Program-made: the position numbers and the translations under genes | Source of the DNA: Heliocidaris tuberculata | Taxonomy: Eukaryota; Echinodermata; Echinoidea; Camarodonta; Echinometridae | Assembly (NCBI GenBank): GCA_025618425.1 | Contig: CM046832.1 | Span: 24,959,059 to 25,023,058, forward strand | DNA: 64,000 nucleotides | Reading direction: 5' to 3' | Shown: in pieces, positions 40,780 through 52,778 of the stretch | How positions within the stretch are numbered: position 1 is the first letter of the stretch | How the letters are laid out: each line of letters opens with the position of its first letter | The notes under the pieces: generated by a model | Databases searched by the model: none | Seen by the model: only the letters and a program-made list of their open reading frames with translations | What the model was told of the DNA's origin: nothing

Positions 40780-43700
40780 TGAAAGTGTGTGACTTCCTAT
40801 TTCCTTTCAGTACTCTTTCTAATTCAGAGTTTGGTAATTTATTCAATGATGGAAATATTTTAATTGACGATAGTGATATACTGCATGAAGATAATGATAA
40901 TTGTTTTTGATGATTTGACAGATGATATTGATCCTAATAAAAACACAAATATATTTGACGTACACAATAAGTACTGGCTGCCAGATGAATTTAGAACATG
41001 TAATGAAATAATAGGTGGAGTTGATTTTAGTGTAATTCATTTTAATTCAAGAAGTATGTTTAAAAATTTTGATACAATTCATGATTTTACACGTGAATTA
41101 CATTGTCAATTTTTAGTGTATGGATTTAGTGAAACTTTGATACATAGTAGAACGCCTTTATCATGATTTAATATCAATAATTAGATTTTTTCATTGTGAT
41201 AGACTAAAGAGCAAAGGTGATGGTGTTGCGATGTTAATACATAATTCTTTGAATGTTAATGACAGACAGGATCTTCATTTATCACCAAACTTGTGTGAAT
41301 CTCTTTTTCTTGAAATCAGTATGCCAAAACGTAAAAACATTATAGTTGCTGTCATATATAGAGACCCTCATACAAATATTAATGATTTTAATATAGCTAT
41401 GAATGGGTGTCTACAACTGATAACAAAAGAAAATAAAGAAACCTATATAATGGGAGACTTTAATATTAACTTAATGAATTACTTAACTGCAAACTATATG
41501 ACTTTGTAAATATTGTTTATGATAACTCATTTCGTCCTTTAATCAATAAACCTACTCAAATTAACAACTCATCGATAACTCTTATAGACAATATTTTAAC
41601 CAATGTGTGTGATAAACGTGTTAAAGTTGGTATCTTTTATAATGTCATTACCGACCATTTACCTGTTTTTTTCGTGACTCAAAATAATATGAATGGAAAT
41701 GTCTTTAGATCACATCAGTCCAACTACTTTAGGAGATGCATAAATTCTAAAACAGCCGATGCCAAAAAAGAGCTCTCAAAGATTGGTTGGACAGATGTCT
41801 TGTTATTTGAAGATGTTGACTGTGCTTATGATCGATTTTGGTATAAATTCAATGAAGCTGTAAATAAAGAGTGCTTTAAAAAGTATCATAGTAAAGAGAA
41901 ATCTATTCCAAGGAAACCCTGGATATCTCATTCAAAATTAAAATGTATAAACAAGAAAAATATACTATATAAGATATTTTGTGTCATACGTGACGTTCAT
42001 TCACATACTAAATTTAAAAAGTATCGTAATGCTTTAAATGCTACTATCAAAATAGCTCGTAAACAATATTATTACAAGCGAATAAAAATAATCTTGCAAA
42101 AGTATGGCAAATTATTAATAATCTAATTGGTAATAATAATAAATAAGATTTTCCTTCTTTTTTTATGAAAAATGGGATTAAAATAGAAAAAGATGAAGAA
42201 ATCGTCAAAGGGTTCCATGACTATTTTTCTAATATTGCCTTATTGGCTCAGGAAAAGTTGAAACAATCAGACAATTCTCATTTTACATCATACCTACGGA
42301 ATCCTTGTGCAAAATCAGTATTTTTATATCCGACAAATGCAACTGAAATTATCAATATTGTTAAAAAGCTTAAAATTTTAACAGTACAGGTTTCGATAAC
42401 ATTAGCTCATACTTAGTTAAGAAAGTTATCCACATAATAGTTGAACCATTTGTTCATATTGTAAACTTATCTTTTTGTTCTGGCAAAGTTCCTTATGAAA
42501 TGAAAATAGGTCAAATAATCCCTGTGTATAAAAAAGGTGACAAACACTTATTTTCAAATTACAGGCCCATTACTTTATTACCTTGTTTCTCTAAAATATT
42601 GGAAAAAATTTGTATATAATAGAACACTGTCTTACTTAAATAAAAATGATTAAATAATGCTCAATATTTTATACCAGGTCATTCCTGTGAACATGCCCTC
42701 ATTGACTTACAAAATGTACTTTTAAATACTTTCCAGAGTAATTTTCATTCTTTTGGCATTTTTCTTGATTTAACCCAGGCTTTCGATGTAATTGATCATA
42801 ACTATTGATCATAACTATTGATCATAACTATTGAACAAAACAAATCAAGAGTTATGCATGGTAGCAGCCTGGTTTGAGGCGAATAAGTTGATTATTAATT
42901 ACGATAAAACAAATGTCATGTATTTTTGTAAATCAAAGATTTCTCACAGTATATCTGATGTCAAATCAGAAATGGATAGAACAGTCTTGAATGTAACTAA
43001 AACTGAAATTTCTTCGTGTAAGTTTGGATGACAAATTAACTTTTACTAACCATCGTCTACATATATGTAGCAAAATATCTAAAAATGTTGGAATATTGTG
43101 TAAATTAAGATCCATTTTACCTGAAAAAAAATTTAGTCATGCTATATAATTCCTTGATTCTTCCTTTAATTCAATATTGTAACATAACATGGGCTAGTGT
43201 TGGAATAACAAAATTAGATCCAATTCACAAACTACAGAAAAAAGCACTGCGTATTTGCACCAATTCTCTCTATCTAGTGCCCTCACGACCTTTATTCTTT
43301 AAATTGAAAACAATGACAGTTTATTCATCAATTTAAAATTGCTACATTTATGCACGCAGTTACAAATAGATATGCTCCTAATTATAATAAGTCTTTTTAG
43401 ATATAACTATATGAATTCCATCAGTACAACACTCGCTCATCAAATAGATTTCATTACCCCATGGCAACTTCCAATTCAATTCTGAATTCTTTCGCAAAAT
43501 ACTGGGCCACGAATCAGGAATGATCTTAATATTACTTTTGTTTCATGTACAACTATTTCTTCAAAGCTAAACTTAAAAAGATTATTATTGATACCTATGC
43601 TTAATGTTCCAAATTCATTTTTATGATTGTTTATGACTGTTAATTATCCTACACTTCTCTCTTTCTCTTTTTTTTTCTTGTATGTGTGTGTATATGCTGA

Positions 43701-43880
43701 ATTTGTATATTTTCAATCTGAATGTAATGTGTGTTATCTGACATGTACATGTAATGTCATATTTTGGAGCCCTCTTATTTCAAGTGTATACTTTTTGTGG
43801 CCTCCTTTTCTTTTTCAAATATGATTATTTATATGAATGTACATTTGATGTTTTATTTTGATGTTCAAGAATAAAATTGA
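40780..43880 (+). pseudogene. LINE B ORF2: endonuclease and deleted reverse transcriptase (CR1/L2-like)
   Basis: An ATG at 40780 opens FPFSTLSNSEFGNLF. Frames then shift repeatedly but keep order: endonuclease motifs VDFSVIHFNSRSMFKNFD, VAVIYRDPHTN, YIMGDFNINL and ITDHLPVFF; RT motifs GQIIPVYKKGDKHLFSNYRPITLLPCFSKILEK, LDLTQAFDVIDHN; thumb motifs WFEANKLIINYDKTNVMYF and MLYNSLILPLIQYCNITWAS. The catalytic FADD region is missing: the sequence jumps from DHN to the thumb at a triplicated 13-bp motif (42792-42830). The 3' end near 43870 has AATAAAATTGATTTGAATTGAA, a tail-like sequence. The copy cannot make active RT. Confidence 0.85.
42792..42830 (+). repeat. 13-bp triplication at the LINE B deletion point
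   Basis: TTGATCATAACTA occurs three times in tandem exactly where the RT catalytic segment is absent. It looks like filler made during repair of the deletion. Confidence 0.8.
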
Positions 43881-44129
43881 TTTGAATTGAACTTATTCTT
43901 CTGCCCTTTTTTCGAAGCAGCTTGCTTTACAGATGAATGACCACTTGCAGTAGTAAAAAAAGAAACCTTAAACTCAATTTTTTTTACTTAGGCATTGTTG
44001 AATTTACTTGATTTTTCTGATGACTAGATTCAGAGGCTTTTCGAATATAATATGCTACAAATTTGCGTTTCCAGTTTGCGAATGAAGGATTTTAAGTAGA
44101 ATTTCATTGATTTTGAATATTGATTTAAT
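43881..44129. other. Short spacer
   Basis: AT-rich, nothing recognised. Confidence 0.4.
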
Positions 44130-44850
44130 TTTTATTCTTGCATAGGTGAAGCTTAGATTGAACAAGGTTATCAAAATTCAACACTTGGAAACATTTGAAG
44201 TAATGATTATTATCAATTATAAAATGATATAACACAGCCCCGCTATAGCACCTATAGAGCTCTTTGAACGCTGCTGAGATATGTGACATCATACCGGGGA
44301 GCAATGATCAGCAATCCTTCCTAAGCAGACGATGCCCCATAACATCTTATACATTTTCAGTGCCTGTTTTGTCATCTCATCTTCACTTATTTATTTCCCT
44401 TACTTCACTAGCGTCAGTATAAATGCTTATTTGTTGCCTCACTCTACATTTCCTGCATGGTATTATTTTGATGAAAAATGCAGCGTTAAAAAATTAAGGA
44501 ATCAATCGCTTGTAAACAAAAAAAAAGATGCCATTGTATTTTCAGCTGCATGCACCGCGGCATGTCGGCGTTTCAAGAGGGAACGAATACCATCCATGCT
44601 ATAATTCAGCGGGCTTTACAATTCGAAAGTGTGATTTCTTTGATTGATCATTGACCCTTATCATGACTTTTTACAAACAAAAGATTTTAGTTACTAGAAA
44701 CGGTTTCACTTCCCTTTTAGAATGATGTGAAATACGGTCATGGTGAAACAAACCAAACTCTTTATAATTCAAAAATAATTGCATTACAGTTACGTTCACT
44801 TGATATAGGACGTCGTCTGCTTAGGCAGGATTGGCACCTGATGTGACGTC
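44130..44850 (+). repeat. Dispersed repeat R, copy 1 (inverted copy at 63165-63870)
   Basis: The reverse complement of 63165-63870 aligns along this stretch: shared anchors in order are TAGGTGAAGCTTAGA, GTAATGATTATTATCAATTA, AGCAGACGATG, TTTTCAGTGCCTGTTTTGTCATCT, GCTTGTAAACAAA, ATTCAGCGGGCTTT and ACAAACAAAAGATTT. Within the copy, CCTAAGCAGACGATG (about 44322) and its near reverse complement CGTCGTCTGCTTAGG (about 44812) are inverted, so the unit is a foldback-type element of roughly 550 bp plus flanks. No coding frame is seen. Confidence 0.7.
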
Positions 44851-45207
44851 ACGAAAACATCGGTATATTTCTGGCGAATCGCTCGGATATCCCAGATGCT
44901 GAGAAGTGTTTTTATTTGTGTTATTTTTTAATCATCAAACACGCAGTTAACGTATAACTTATACGATTACCATCTGCAAGCTTTCTAGTTTCTAGAGATA
45001 CATTATTGAGCATATTTGTGATTTGCTTTGAATATCTACTTTAAATGATCATTTTCTCCTGCCTCTGGTATGTTCAAGTCTGTAGTACTAATCCAGGCTA
45101 ATGAACACAGTGACAGGCAATCTATCAGGAAATGCTATATGAGTACAGGGATATCTTTTTTCATCGCAAAGTGGCAATTTAAATGCTCATTTCTTCTTCT
45201 TCTCCTG

Positions 45208-45800
45208 TTAAAGGGAAATCCAATCTTAATAGCAAGTTGCTCTGAAAGAAAGAGGAAAAATCAGAGAAGCAGATTGGTGAAAGTTTGAACGAAATCGGAC
45301 AAGCAATAAGAAAGTTATGAATTTTTGAAAGTTGTAATCACTATGCATATGGGAATTTCAAATTGGCCGAATAGGTAATGTCACTGTGATGTAGCTGTGG
45401 ACAACTCCCCCATTCGCTCTAACACACAAAATGACTAAAATGTCACTTTTTTTCCAAAATGCATTACTCAGTAGGACCTTTTCGTTCATGAGGACCTATA
45501 ACAATTTGCTATCTCCAATATATTTTGAGTACTGCCCCGAGGGTAAAAGCGCCTCGAAGAAAACCGCAAATTTATGATATTTTTGTGTACTACAAATGGG
45601 AGAGTTGTCCACAAAAATGTCACAATTGACTCACCAAATTGCCAATTTGAGATTGGCATAGATGTAGTGATCTCATTTTTCAAACATCCATAACTTTCTT
45701 AGTCCTTGTCCGATTTCTTTCAAACTTTCACCATCCTGTTTTTCTTATTTTTGTCCTTTCACACAAATCATCTTATTACCAAGGTTGGATTGCCCTTTGA
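45208..45800. mobile_element. Long-TIR MITE with TTAA-like ends (family 3)
   Basis: The 593-bp element starts TTAAAGGGAAATCCAATCTT and ends with the reverse complement of a TCAAAGGGCAATCCAACCTT-like end. Arms pair over most of their length, including GAAAGTTTGAACGAAATCGGAC and TTTCAAATTGGC-type blocks. One end has TTGA instead of TTAA, so a mutation has occurred. Subterminal AATCGG and AAAGTTATGAATTTTTGAAA blocks link it to the other families. Confidence 0.75.
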
Positions 45801-47365
45801 AAGGACATTCCACCTGTGTGGTGTTTTGGCCTGGCGTACTGCTCAGTGTCGAGTGCGGAATTATCAACAGTTTGAAAAGGGCTACAAGTGAATTTAAGCT
45901 TTTTATATGACTTTGCATAAAAAAAAATATATAAGATCATGTCGATACCCTTTAACACAAACGATGATTCTTTTTCGATTTGTATCTGAGATGCTGGTAT
46001 TCAAGAAAATTTCGACAACTGAGGCATATAAACTCTGGGAAAAGGAGGAGGTAAAATGTTTGTCTACATTCTGTCGAATGTGGGTGATCATTATCTTCCA
46101 GAATTTCACTCATAAATACGTCATAAATTTTGTTATGAGGTTATGTTGTTGTATAACACACGAGCATAAAAAGTGAAAGTAAAAGGAGGGTAATCATTTA
46201 CAATCACATGCACAGGATGACTAAGTATCATAAAAGGCAATACGATCGAGATTAAGAGCAAATGAAATATAAAATTTATATAACCTAAAAACAGGGCGGC
46301 CTCTTTCCAAATTTCTACGATATGGATCTCGGTATTAACGTATAATTGTTTCATTAGAATTTTATTGGTATTTGAATTGCAAAGACATGGCAATGATATA
46401 GAAACATAGAAAAAAAATCTACTTACCAGGAGCTGCAATAAATCTAAACATTGGTGATCACTATTAATTGCGTTATCATCATGACATGACCTGATGACAC
46501 GGCGAAGCTTTTCTTTAGCTGTTTCCCATATACCAAGGCTAATGCACACTGTACAGTCCAATACGTGCTATACGTGTTACGATGGCGTGAATTTAGTTGC
46601 AGACATGTATAAAATGTGCTCTCACTCTCACCAAGGAGTTATCACAGAACTCCTTGCTCTCACCATCACCACCGCCTTCGACATTGCAGTGCTGAAGTAG
46701 TAGGCTGGAGCTACTTATCGGAAGGAGATGTAAATGTTTATTATGGTGTAGACGTAATTTCAAGAAGAAAATGGATCACGTTAGAAGTAAATATGATGAA
46801 AAGCTTACTCTTTTGAGGTTGATCGTACGTATTGCAAGCCTAACCATGGCATAATGAATGTAGGCTCTATAATCCATGAATCTATTCAGCTCAAGACCGG
46901 ACACCGGCCCGTCTATACACTTAGAAAGTCCCATACAGTATAGCGCCAATGATAATTATGTCGAATTGTGACCTTCTTCTGCTGAAAACCACCTCTCAAA
47001 CTTAGTTGAACTTTGAGGTAAAGGAGATAATAAGTATGATAAAGTATCGAAGGCAATTCCAGAATGACAACTGGCATATAAATCTAAATAGGTCTATACA
47101 GGTCTGCATTTACCAGACTATACAGTCGTAATCTGGTTTCTCTTCGCTTTTGTTTCGAGGGAAGTCATCCGTTACGTAATAGCCTACCCGACACAGCCAT
47201 CTATCTTCAGTCTGTTATATTGTTCGTTGTTTGTATTCACATTTTTCAAAGGAGGTACCTATAGTATCTCCTTGGTTTTTCAGGTCACATTTTCACCTCC
47301 CTTCATAAGTCATACATGTCATGTTGTGTGCTGAATTCAAATATGAATGTTTTTGCAGCCAAAGC
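45801..47365. other. Spacer with one weak exon candidate
   Basis: Apart from the candidate exon at 46427-46561 I see no gene. The sequence is AT-rich and mostly unique in the window. Confidence 0.35.
46427..46561 (-). other. Weak exon candidate ending in a GTAAGT donor
   Basis: On the minus strand a frame reads ISLGIWETAKEKLRRVIR and LDLLQLL, then meets CTG/GTAAGT, a strong 5' splice site. No ATG starts the frame and a TAG lies just upstream, so an acceptor within about 30 nt would be required; the available AGs have poor pyrimidine tracts. The protein is not recognised. It could be chance. Confidence 0.2.
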
Positions 47366-47645
47366 CAATCACTGGCGTAGCTACAGGGGCACCCCCCTCC
47401 CCCCATCGAATGGGGAAAAGAAAGATAAAAAGAAAGAAAAAGAGAGAAAAGGAAAGGGGAAAGGGGAAAGGACGGCAATGGAGACGAAAGGATCCCTTCT
47501 GCCCCCTCCCCTATAATCAGTGACCTTGAAAGTCGCATTGAATTTTTGGAGTAAGACCGGTGTCTCTCTCCCCCCCCCCCCCCCGCCCCACCCAATGATG
47601 CCAGTGCCCCCTAAATGACTGGACTCACGCTACGCCACTGAAGCC
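47366..47645. mobile_element. Short element with ACTGGCGTAGC inverted ends
   Basis: CACTGGCGTAGCTACAGGGGC on the left pairs with CACGCTACGCCACTG on the right. The interior is G/A-rich then C-rich (poly-C near 47571-47584) with no gene. Similar CAGTGGCGTAGC-bounded GC-rich pieces are frequent in marine invertebrate genomes. Confidence 0.45.
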
Positions 47646-48009
47646 AGTCACGCAGTTAATTATGCTTAAATGCTATTTGGACATTAAACAAGATAGACTA
47701 TTTTATTTTGGAGCCCGTAAAATTCACTAATTTTCGCCCGATTTGAGAGGGGGGTTTTCCCCTCAAATTCCCCGACCTTCCCTGACTCAAATGAGAAACT
47801 CATTTTCCAGATTTCTCTGATTTCCATGATAGCTGGGAACCTTGATAGTTTGTTTCTTAAAACCCAGCATGCCCATTAATTAATAGAAAAATGATATGTC
47901 CCAATAAATTTACATCAATCATGTCGAAGATTAATACCATCCTCCGATGATATTAATATAATTATGTCATAACAAATATGTTATGATATTATCATCATTG
48001 ATTAATATG
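47646..48009. other. Spacer, no gene recognised
   Basis: AT-rich with repeated TAATATGA/TTATGATATTA motifs near 47940-48010. Confidence 0.4.
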
Positions 48010-48490
48010 AACGATTTTAATAAAAGCAGAGAAATAAGAGAAGCATATTAGTGAAGATTTGATCAAAATCCGATAAGAAATAAGGAAGATTTTTCAAAGC
48101 TGTAATCAGTTAACACAAATGCCGTAACGTATCTTATGAAGTCCTCTCCCATTTGTGCTGTACTAAAAATTTCATAAATTTTCATTTTCTTAGTTGTTGA
48201 TGAAGGGATATATTTGTTGCACGCATGTTTCGTGTAAAACGTATGTGCTATGATTACATGGAGGATACATATTATATGATAAAATATTTTCTTTAGTGAA
48301 AATGGAAATGTATGATTATTTTAGTACAGGGCTAATGGGAGGGGACCTCGCAGGAGTTGCCCATTAGTGTTTGATGGATTACAACTTCAAAAATTCATGC
48401 TTTTCTTATTTCTTATCGGATTTTGCTCAAATAATTCATTGATTTGTTTCTTCATTTTTTCTGCTTCTTTTGAAATCAACTTGACATCAG
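48010..48490. mobile_element. Decayed long-TIR MITE (family 3-like)
   Basis: Left AAGCAGAGAAATAAGAGAAGC and TTGATCAAAATCCGATAAGAAATAAG pair with the inverted right half (CTTATTTCTTATCGGATTTTG near 48406 and TCTGCTTCTTTTG near 48460). Terminal TTAA boxes are lost. It appears to be an older relative of the 45208 element. Confidence 0.55.
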
Positions 48491-48882
48491 GTTAGACCCC
48501 CCCCCCCCTTTATTAAATGTCAAAAGTAGATTATGCACATACGTATGTAATTACGTAAGTACAATGCAAAAAAAAAAAGAAGAAGAAGAATGAAAATAAA
48601 GGAAAAATAAATACAAAAACGAAGATGGATGATTTTTCATGATGTTCCATTACCTACTACATGTATTTAACATGTTTGCAACCTTGAAATAAAATGATGA
48701 CAATTAAGAGTCCATAATTAGGCCCAATGGGATTGAAGGACAAAAACAAAATGAAACTGAGTCTCAACATTGTGGAGATCACTATTACCCACTCTCGTGC
48801 GCAAATCCCGGGGCCCTGGGAAGCACTCGACCCCAAAAGTGGTGGGTATGTGCCGCCGGTAAGACAAAAAAGGATGGTGTTC
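48491..48882. other. Spacer
   Basis: A C-run lies at about 48499-48508 and an A/GAA-rich tract near 48566-48592. No gene is supported. Confidence 0.4.
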
Positions 48883-49105
48883 GTAACGGTTCCATGACAT
48901 TTGCTCCTGCGACAATTGCTCCGGTCTAACTTTGCCATGTTAATCCTAAACCTAAACCTACCCCTAACCCTAACCCTATAACCCTAATCCTAATCTTCAC
49001 ATTGTCCTTAACAAAAAACCAAATCATGACCTTGACCTTAACCTTTGACCTTCCGAGATAAAGACGGAGGAGCAAATGTCGCAGGAGCAAATGTCGTGTC
49101 ACCGT
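48883..49105. mobile_element. MITE with telomere-like (CCTAAC)n core
   Basis: The ends pair as GACATTTGCTCCTGCGACA on the left and its reverse complement on the right (near 49070-49096), with a second GACAWTTGCTCC unit inside each arm. The centre (about 48944-49045) contains CCTAAACCTA, CCCTAACCCTAACCC and later degenerate TTGACCTTAACC repeats, resembling (CCCTAA)n. It is an interstitial insertion, not a chromosome end, because ordinary sequence continues on both sides. Confidence 0.7.
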
Positions 49106-50319
49106 TCGGAACATTAACATTTTTTAAAAAGGGGGTCCTTGGAACTGGATTACAATATGAATATGTTGCTACGGAACTGGTTTCCACAAGCTCCCATTAG
49201 CTAAATACGCTGTGTGTCATGGCAATTCTATGGTGCGTGTATTCATACCAGCGGGGTTAAATTCGCATGCACGCGCTCAGCGTGAATGAAAACTGAATTC
49301 CCTAGGGTGGATTGGAACCGGATTGGAAGCTATGGGGAAAGCCAGAAGAAATTAAGCACCTGGAATGAAACTCATTTTCAATTTTTCACCAAAAATGATA
49401 TTCTTTGAAACGGGCCGGGGCGGGCCAGAACGGCCTGAATGACGGAATGAAAAAAAAAAAAGAGCGGTGCTTGGGAACGGTTTTCTCTCTCTCTTCTTTT
49501 TCTCAACAAGGAAAAAATGCTATGCTTTGGAACGGAAATTTGATTGTGAAAATAGGGGTCTTCTGGGCGGCACATACCCATCGCACACTGAGTGACCCCC
49601 GGGGTGCAAATCAGTTTTGGTATTGCTGATTTTGGTTTTTGGTTTTTTGTCTTTTGTTTAGTTTGATGATCCCAAGCTCTGTCATCACGAATGTGGTATT
49701 ATATATAAAGAGTCTACACAATTTGTCAACACATAATCCGGGCCCCCGATGCCTCATACAATGCGACCGATGCAACTCTTTCTCTACGAGTGGTCTGATA
49801 TGTCACATGATCAAGAAAGGCTCAGACTGATTGATAATGGACTTGGATGAAGGGGGGGGGGGGGGGGGGTCCCGTGTAATAATACTAGATCTACATGATC
49901 GGAGTGCCGAGAGGAGCGCTCTGGGTTTGGGGTTGGGAAGAGGGGGGGGGGGGGGAGGGAGGGGGGAGGGGGGCTGGATGGGGTGAGGTATTGTGTTGGG
50001 ATGTGTGGGTTTATCTCTTCTTTTTTTTTCCTTCTCTCATATTTCATTTTTCTTTTTTCTCTTTTCTTCTCCTTTTTATCTTTATACATTTTTCTTTCAG
50101 TGAAAAAAACAACATATAAAAGGAATAGTTATATCTAAGGTATATTTTCAGTTGTATAAATTCTTTGTGCGTCCATGAATGTATACATTTTTGCAGATAA
50201 CGCAATTAAAGGAATATTATTTTTCAGTTGTATATCTGTATAATTTCAAGTAAGCTGAGATATTACAAGTAAATGTATGTGTAAATTCTGTGTTCTTCCA
50301 TGAATGTATACATTTTTCC

Positions 50320-50368
<49 letters not shown>

Positions 50369-50642
50369 AATTAATTGTATAAGTTTCTGTTTATACTTTA
50401 TTCATGATTGTACTGTTTCTATTTTTGTATATCTGTTGATTTCACTGAAAAGAAATGAATAAAAGAATACTTTAAATAAAAATGATCGTTCCTGAATTAA
50501 AGACACATCTGAAGTCAGAGTCCGCAGCTATGCTCAATTTTACTGTAGTTTACACTTAAACGGTAATACTTATATTAAAGTTATAACACTACCGTCTGCA
50601 TGGTCTGCTAGCTATTTACTACCAGATATACTATGATGGAGA
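49106..50642. other. Spacer with G-rich and TA-rich simple repeats
   Basis: Poly-G at about 49852-49869, a long G/A tract at 49920-49990 and a (TA)n microsatellite at about 50328-50364. Frames over the G tract are low complexity. No gene is supported. Confidence 0.45.
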
Positions 50643-51706
50643 TTGACGTACCTGCATATTTTAGCATGTGATAAAGTGTCGGCACTTACTAGTAATTGCT
50701 TATTTATTGCTACATGTACACAACAAACCACCCAAGATATGAATCGAACATTCCTATACAAAAGTAAAAGCACAGACTTTCACGCTGTCATCCCATTAGC
50801 ATTTAATATTAGGTATAAGGATATGGATGTTAGTAAACTTTGTATAATTGGACTTAGCAATATGTACGTAGAAAGATTAAATCACGGCAAAAAAATAAAG
50901 AATAAAAAAAAATAATACTAATAAAAAATATATTAAAAGTATAAAAAATAACAAATAAATAATAATAATAATAATGATAACAATAACAATAATGAAAATT
51001 GTGGTCCTTTCCATAACTTTGTAACCCTGTTATCTATTTACCTAGCATCGAGTGTTATTTGATATGTACAGTGCCTTAGTATTTTGATATAACTTGCTCG
51101 CATATATTTTGATGAGGTTTTGTTTTTATATAATATGCTTCGCATATACTCTGTGGTTGATATCGCGGTTACACCCTCTCTGTTCTATTTAGCAACAGTA
51201 CTTTAAGTCGAGTGAAACCCGATACAATATTGTTTTGATGTAATTTGCCTTTGTTTTGTTGAGTCTTTGTTTGTATTCAACATGCTGCTCTTTGTTGTTA
51301 TCGGTGTTTTTCTTTCTCTGTTTGTTTTAAATTTCTTTCAGTAGAGTAAATAACAGGATACATACAATTTAAAAAGAAAATTTTACCTTTGTTTCATTTT
51401 GCTTCTATTCATCATTGCGTTAATTTTTGTGTTTTGTTTTGTTTCTAAGGATAGCAACATTACTTTCTGTAGAGTATAATCATACATGCCAATCGGTTCT
51501 GATATAATTTTCCTGCGTGTTGTCAAGGGTGTTTTTCTGTTCAATATGCTGCTATCATGTTTTATTTTGTTTCGTTTTGATGATAATCCTATTATGTCAG
51601 GATTTTATATCAATGAATTTGAATTTGAATTGAATTTCAATTTCAAGACAATTCTTGCAATTTTAAGTCTGGGAAGATACCTTCGCTGGCTTCAGCAACT
51701 CTAGCG
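50643..51706 (+). other. AT-rich stretch with LINE-like 3' tail near 51607-51650
   Basis: A 90-codon frame (50643-50915) has no family I recognise and ends in a Lys-rich low-complexity tail. Near 51607-51650 the sequence repeats GAATTTGAATTTGAATTGAATTTC-like motifs, resembling the TTGAATTGAA tail of LINE B. It may be an untranslated LINE remnant. Confidence 0.3.
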
Positions 51707-51835
51707 AATATTATGTGTGTGTATGCACACACACGTACGTTAAACGTAGTATACGCGTAGCCTATCGCATATCTAGTATAGCATGGGGCATATACGCTTG
51801 CTCAAGCTCAATGTGGGGGGGGGGGGGTGTAGAGC

Positions 51836-52130
51836 CCACAAATGTAAAAATCTACCACAAATGTAGAAATAACCACAAATGTAAAATCATTGCACCCGCA
51901 AATGTAAAAATAACCGCAAATGTCATAACATGTCAACCACAAGTGTAAAAATAACAAATGTGAAAAAAACAAACAAAAAACAAACAAACAAAAAACCCCA
52001 TAAACGTAAAAATATGTTTAACCACAAATGTAAAAAGATTTCGCCTACAAATGTAAAAATTTTGATTTTTACCACAAATGTCATAACTTGTCGACCGCAA
52101 ATGTAAAAACTCATTGCTTGCATCATGCAC
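51836..52130. repeat. Degenerate ~18-bp tandem array (CCACAAATGTAAAAATA)
   Basis: About twelve recognisable units read CCACAAATGTAAAAATA, CCGCAAATGTAAAAATA or CCACAAATGTCATAAC, broken by an AAAC-rich patch near 51965-52000. Periods vary from 17 to 20 bp. A few stray units continue to about 52265. No partner array in inverted orientation is seen, unlike the TU-like element. Confidence 0.7.
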
Positions 52131-52640
52131 CTATATAAGATAAGTTATTATGAGCTGTTTGTGTGTGTGCGTAGGTATGCGTGTGTGTGAGGTTTTCCTG
52201 ACCATTAAAATCCCTAAAATATTGAAAGGCCTTTACCACAACTGTCAAAACATGTCATCCGCAAAGGAAAAAAATTATTAAACTAGTGGTTTGCTAGTGG
52301 TTTGCTAGTGGTTTCCCTATTTATAATCACTTTACAGAGACGGGGGGGGGGGGGGGGGGGAGGGGTTATGATCGAGGAACTGATCATAACTTCAGTGGCA
52401 AGAACAATTCACATCGCAATAGAACAGCAATTTATTGTCCCCGCCGAACGAAATTCGCGAGGGGACTATGAAACGGTCTCCGTACGTGTGTGCGTGTGCG
52501 TTCCATGGTGTGTGCCCGTACGCGTGCCCGTCTGTGTGTCCGTCCGTGTGTGTGCCATGAGCGCTCGAGCTCAGGCTGAGCGTGCGTGTTGCGCGGCGAC
52601 CAGTCTGTCCGACGTTTGTGGTCCGCGAGGCTAAGGCATC
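52131..52640. other. Spacer with G-run and GTGTGC-rich tract
   Basis: A G-run lies near 52341-52361 and a GTGTGCGTG/CCCGTACGCGTG tract near 52480-52560. A Val/Cys-rich frame through this tract is low complexity and rejected as a gene. Confidence 0.4.
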
Positions 52641-52778
52641 ATCAGGTAATTATAATCTCTGTCACTGATCTCTACGGATTCCCGCCCCCCCCCCCCCCCC
52701 CCCCGTAGAGATCAGTGATCTCTATGGGTAACATCATAGAGATCCTACAGGATCTCTATAGGATCTCTATGGGTAACT
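52641..52778. repeat. Nested TAGAGATC short palindromes with C-run
   Basis: CTGATCTCTACGG, a run of about 20 C, GTAGAGATCAGTGATCTCTA and ATAGAGATCCTACAGGATCTCTAT follow each other and each can fold. They directly adjoin the long hairpin and end with GGGTAAC, also found at its loop and far end. Confidence 0.7.

Noticed and set aside
48944..49045. Chromosome end / telomere
   Set aside because: The repeat is short and degenerate, lies within a MITE and is flanked by ordinary sequence on both sides.
50643..50915. 90-codon frame as a gene
   Set aside because: No recognised motif, ends in a low-complexity Lys tail, and lies in AT-rich sequence with no supporting splice signals.
52302..52634. 110-codon Cys/Val-rich frame
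   Set aside because: It is made by a G-run and GTGTGC-type repeats; no signal peptide or cysteine framework that is not explained by the repeat.
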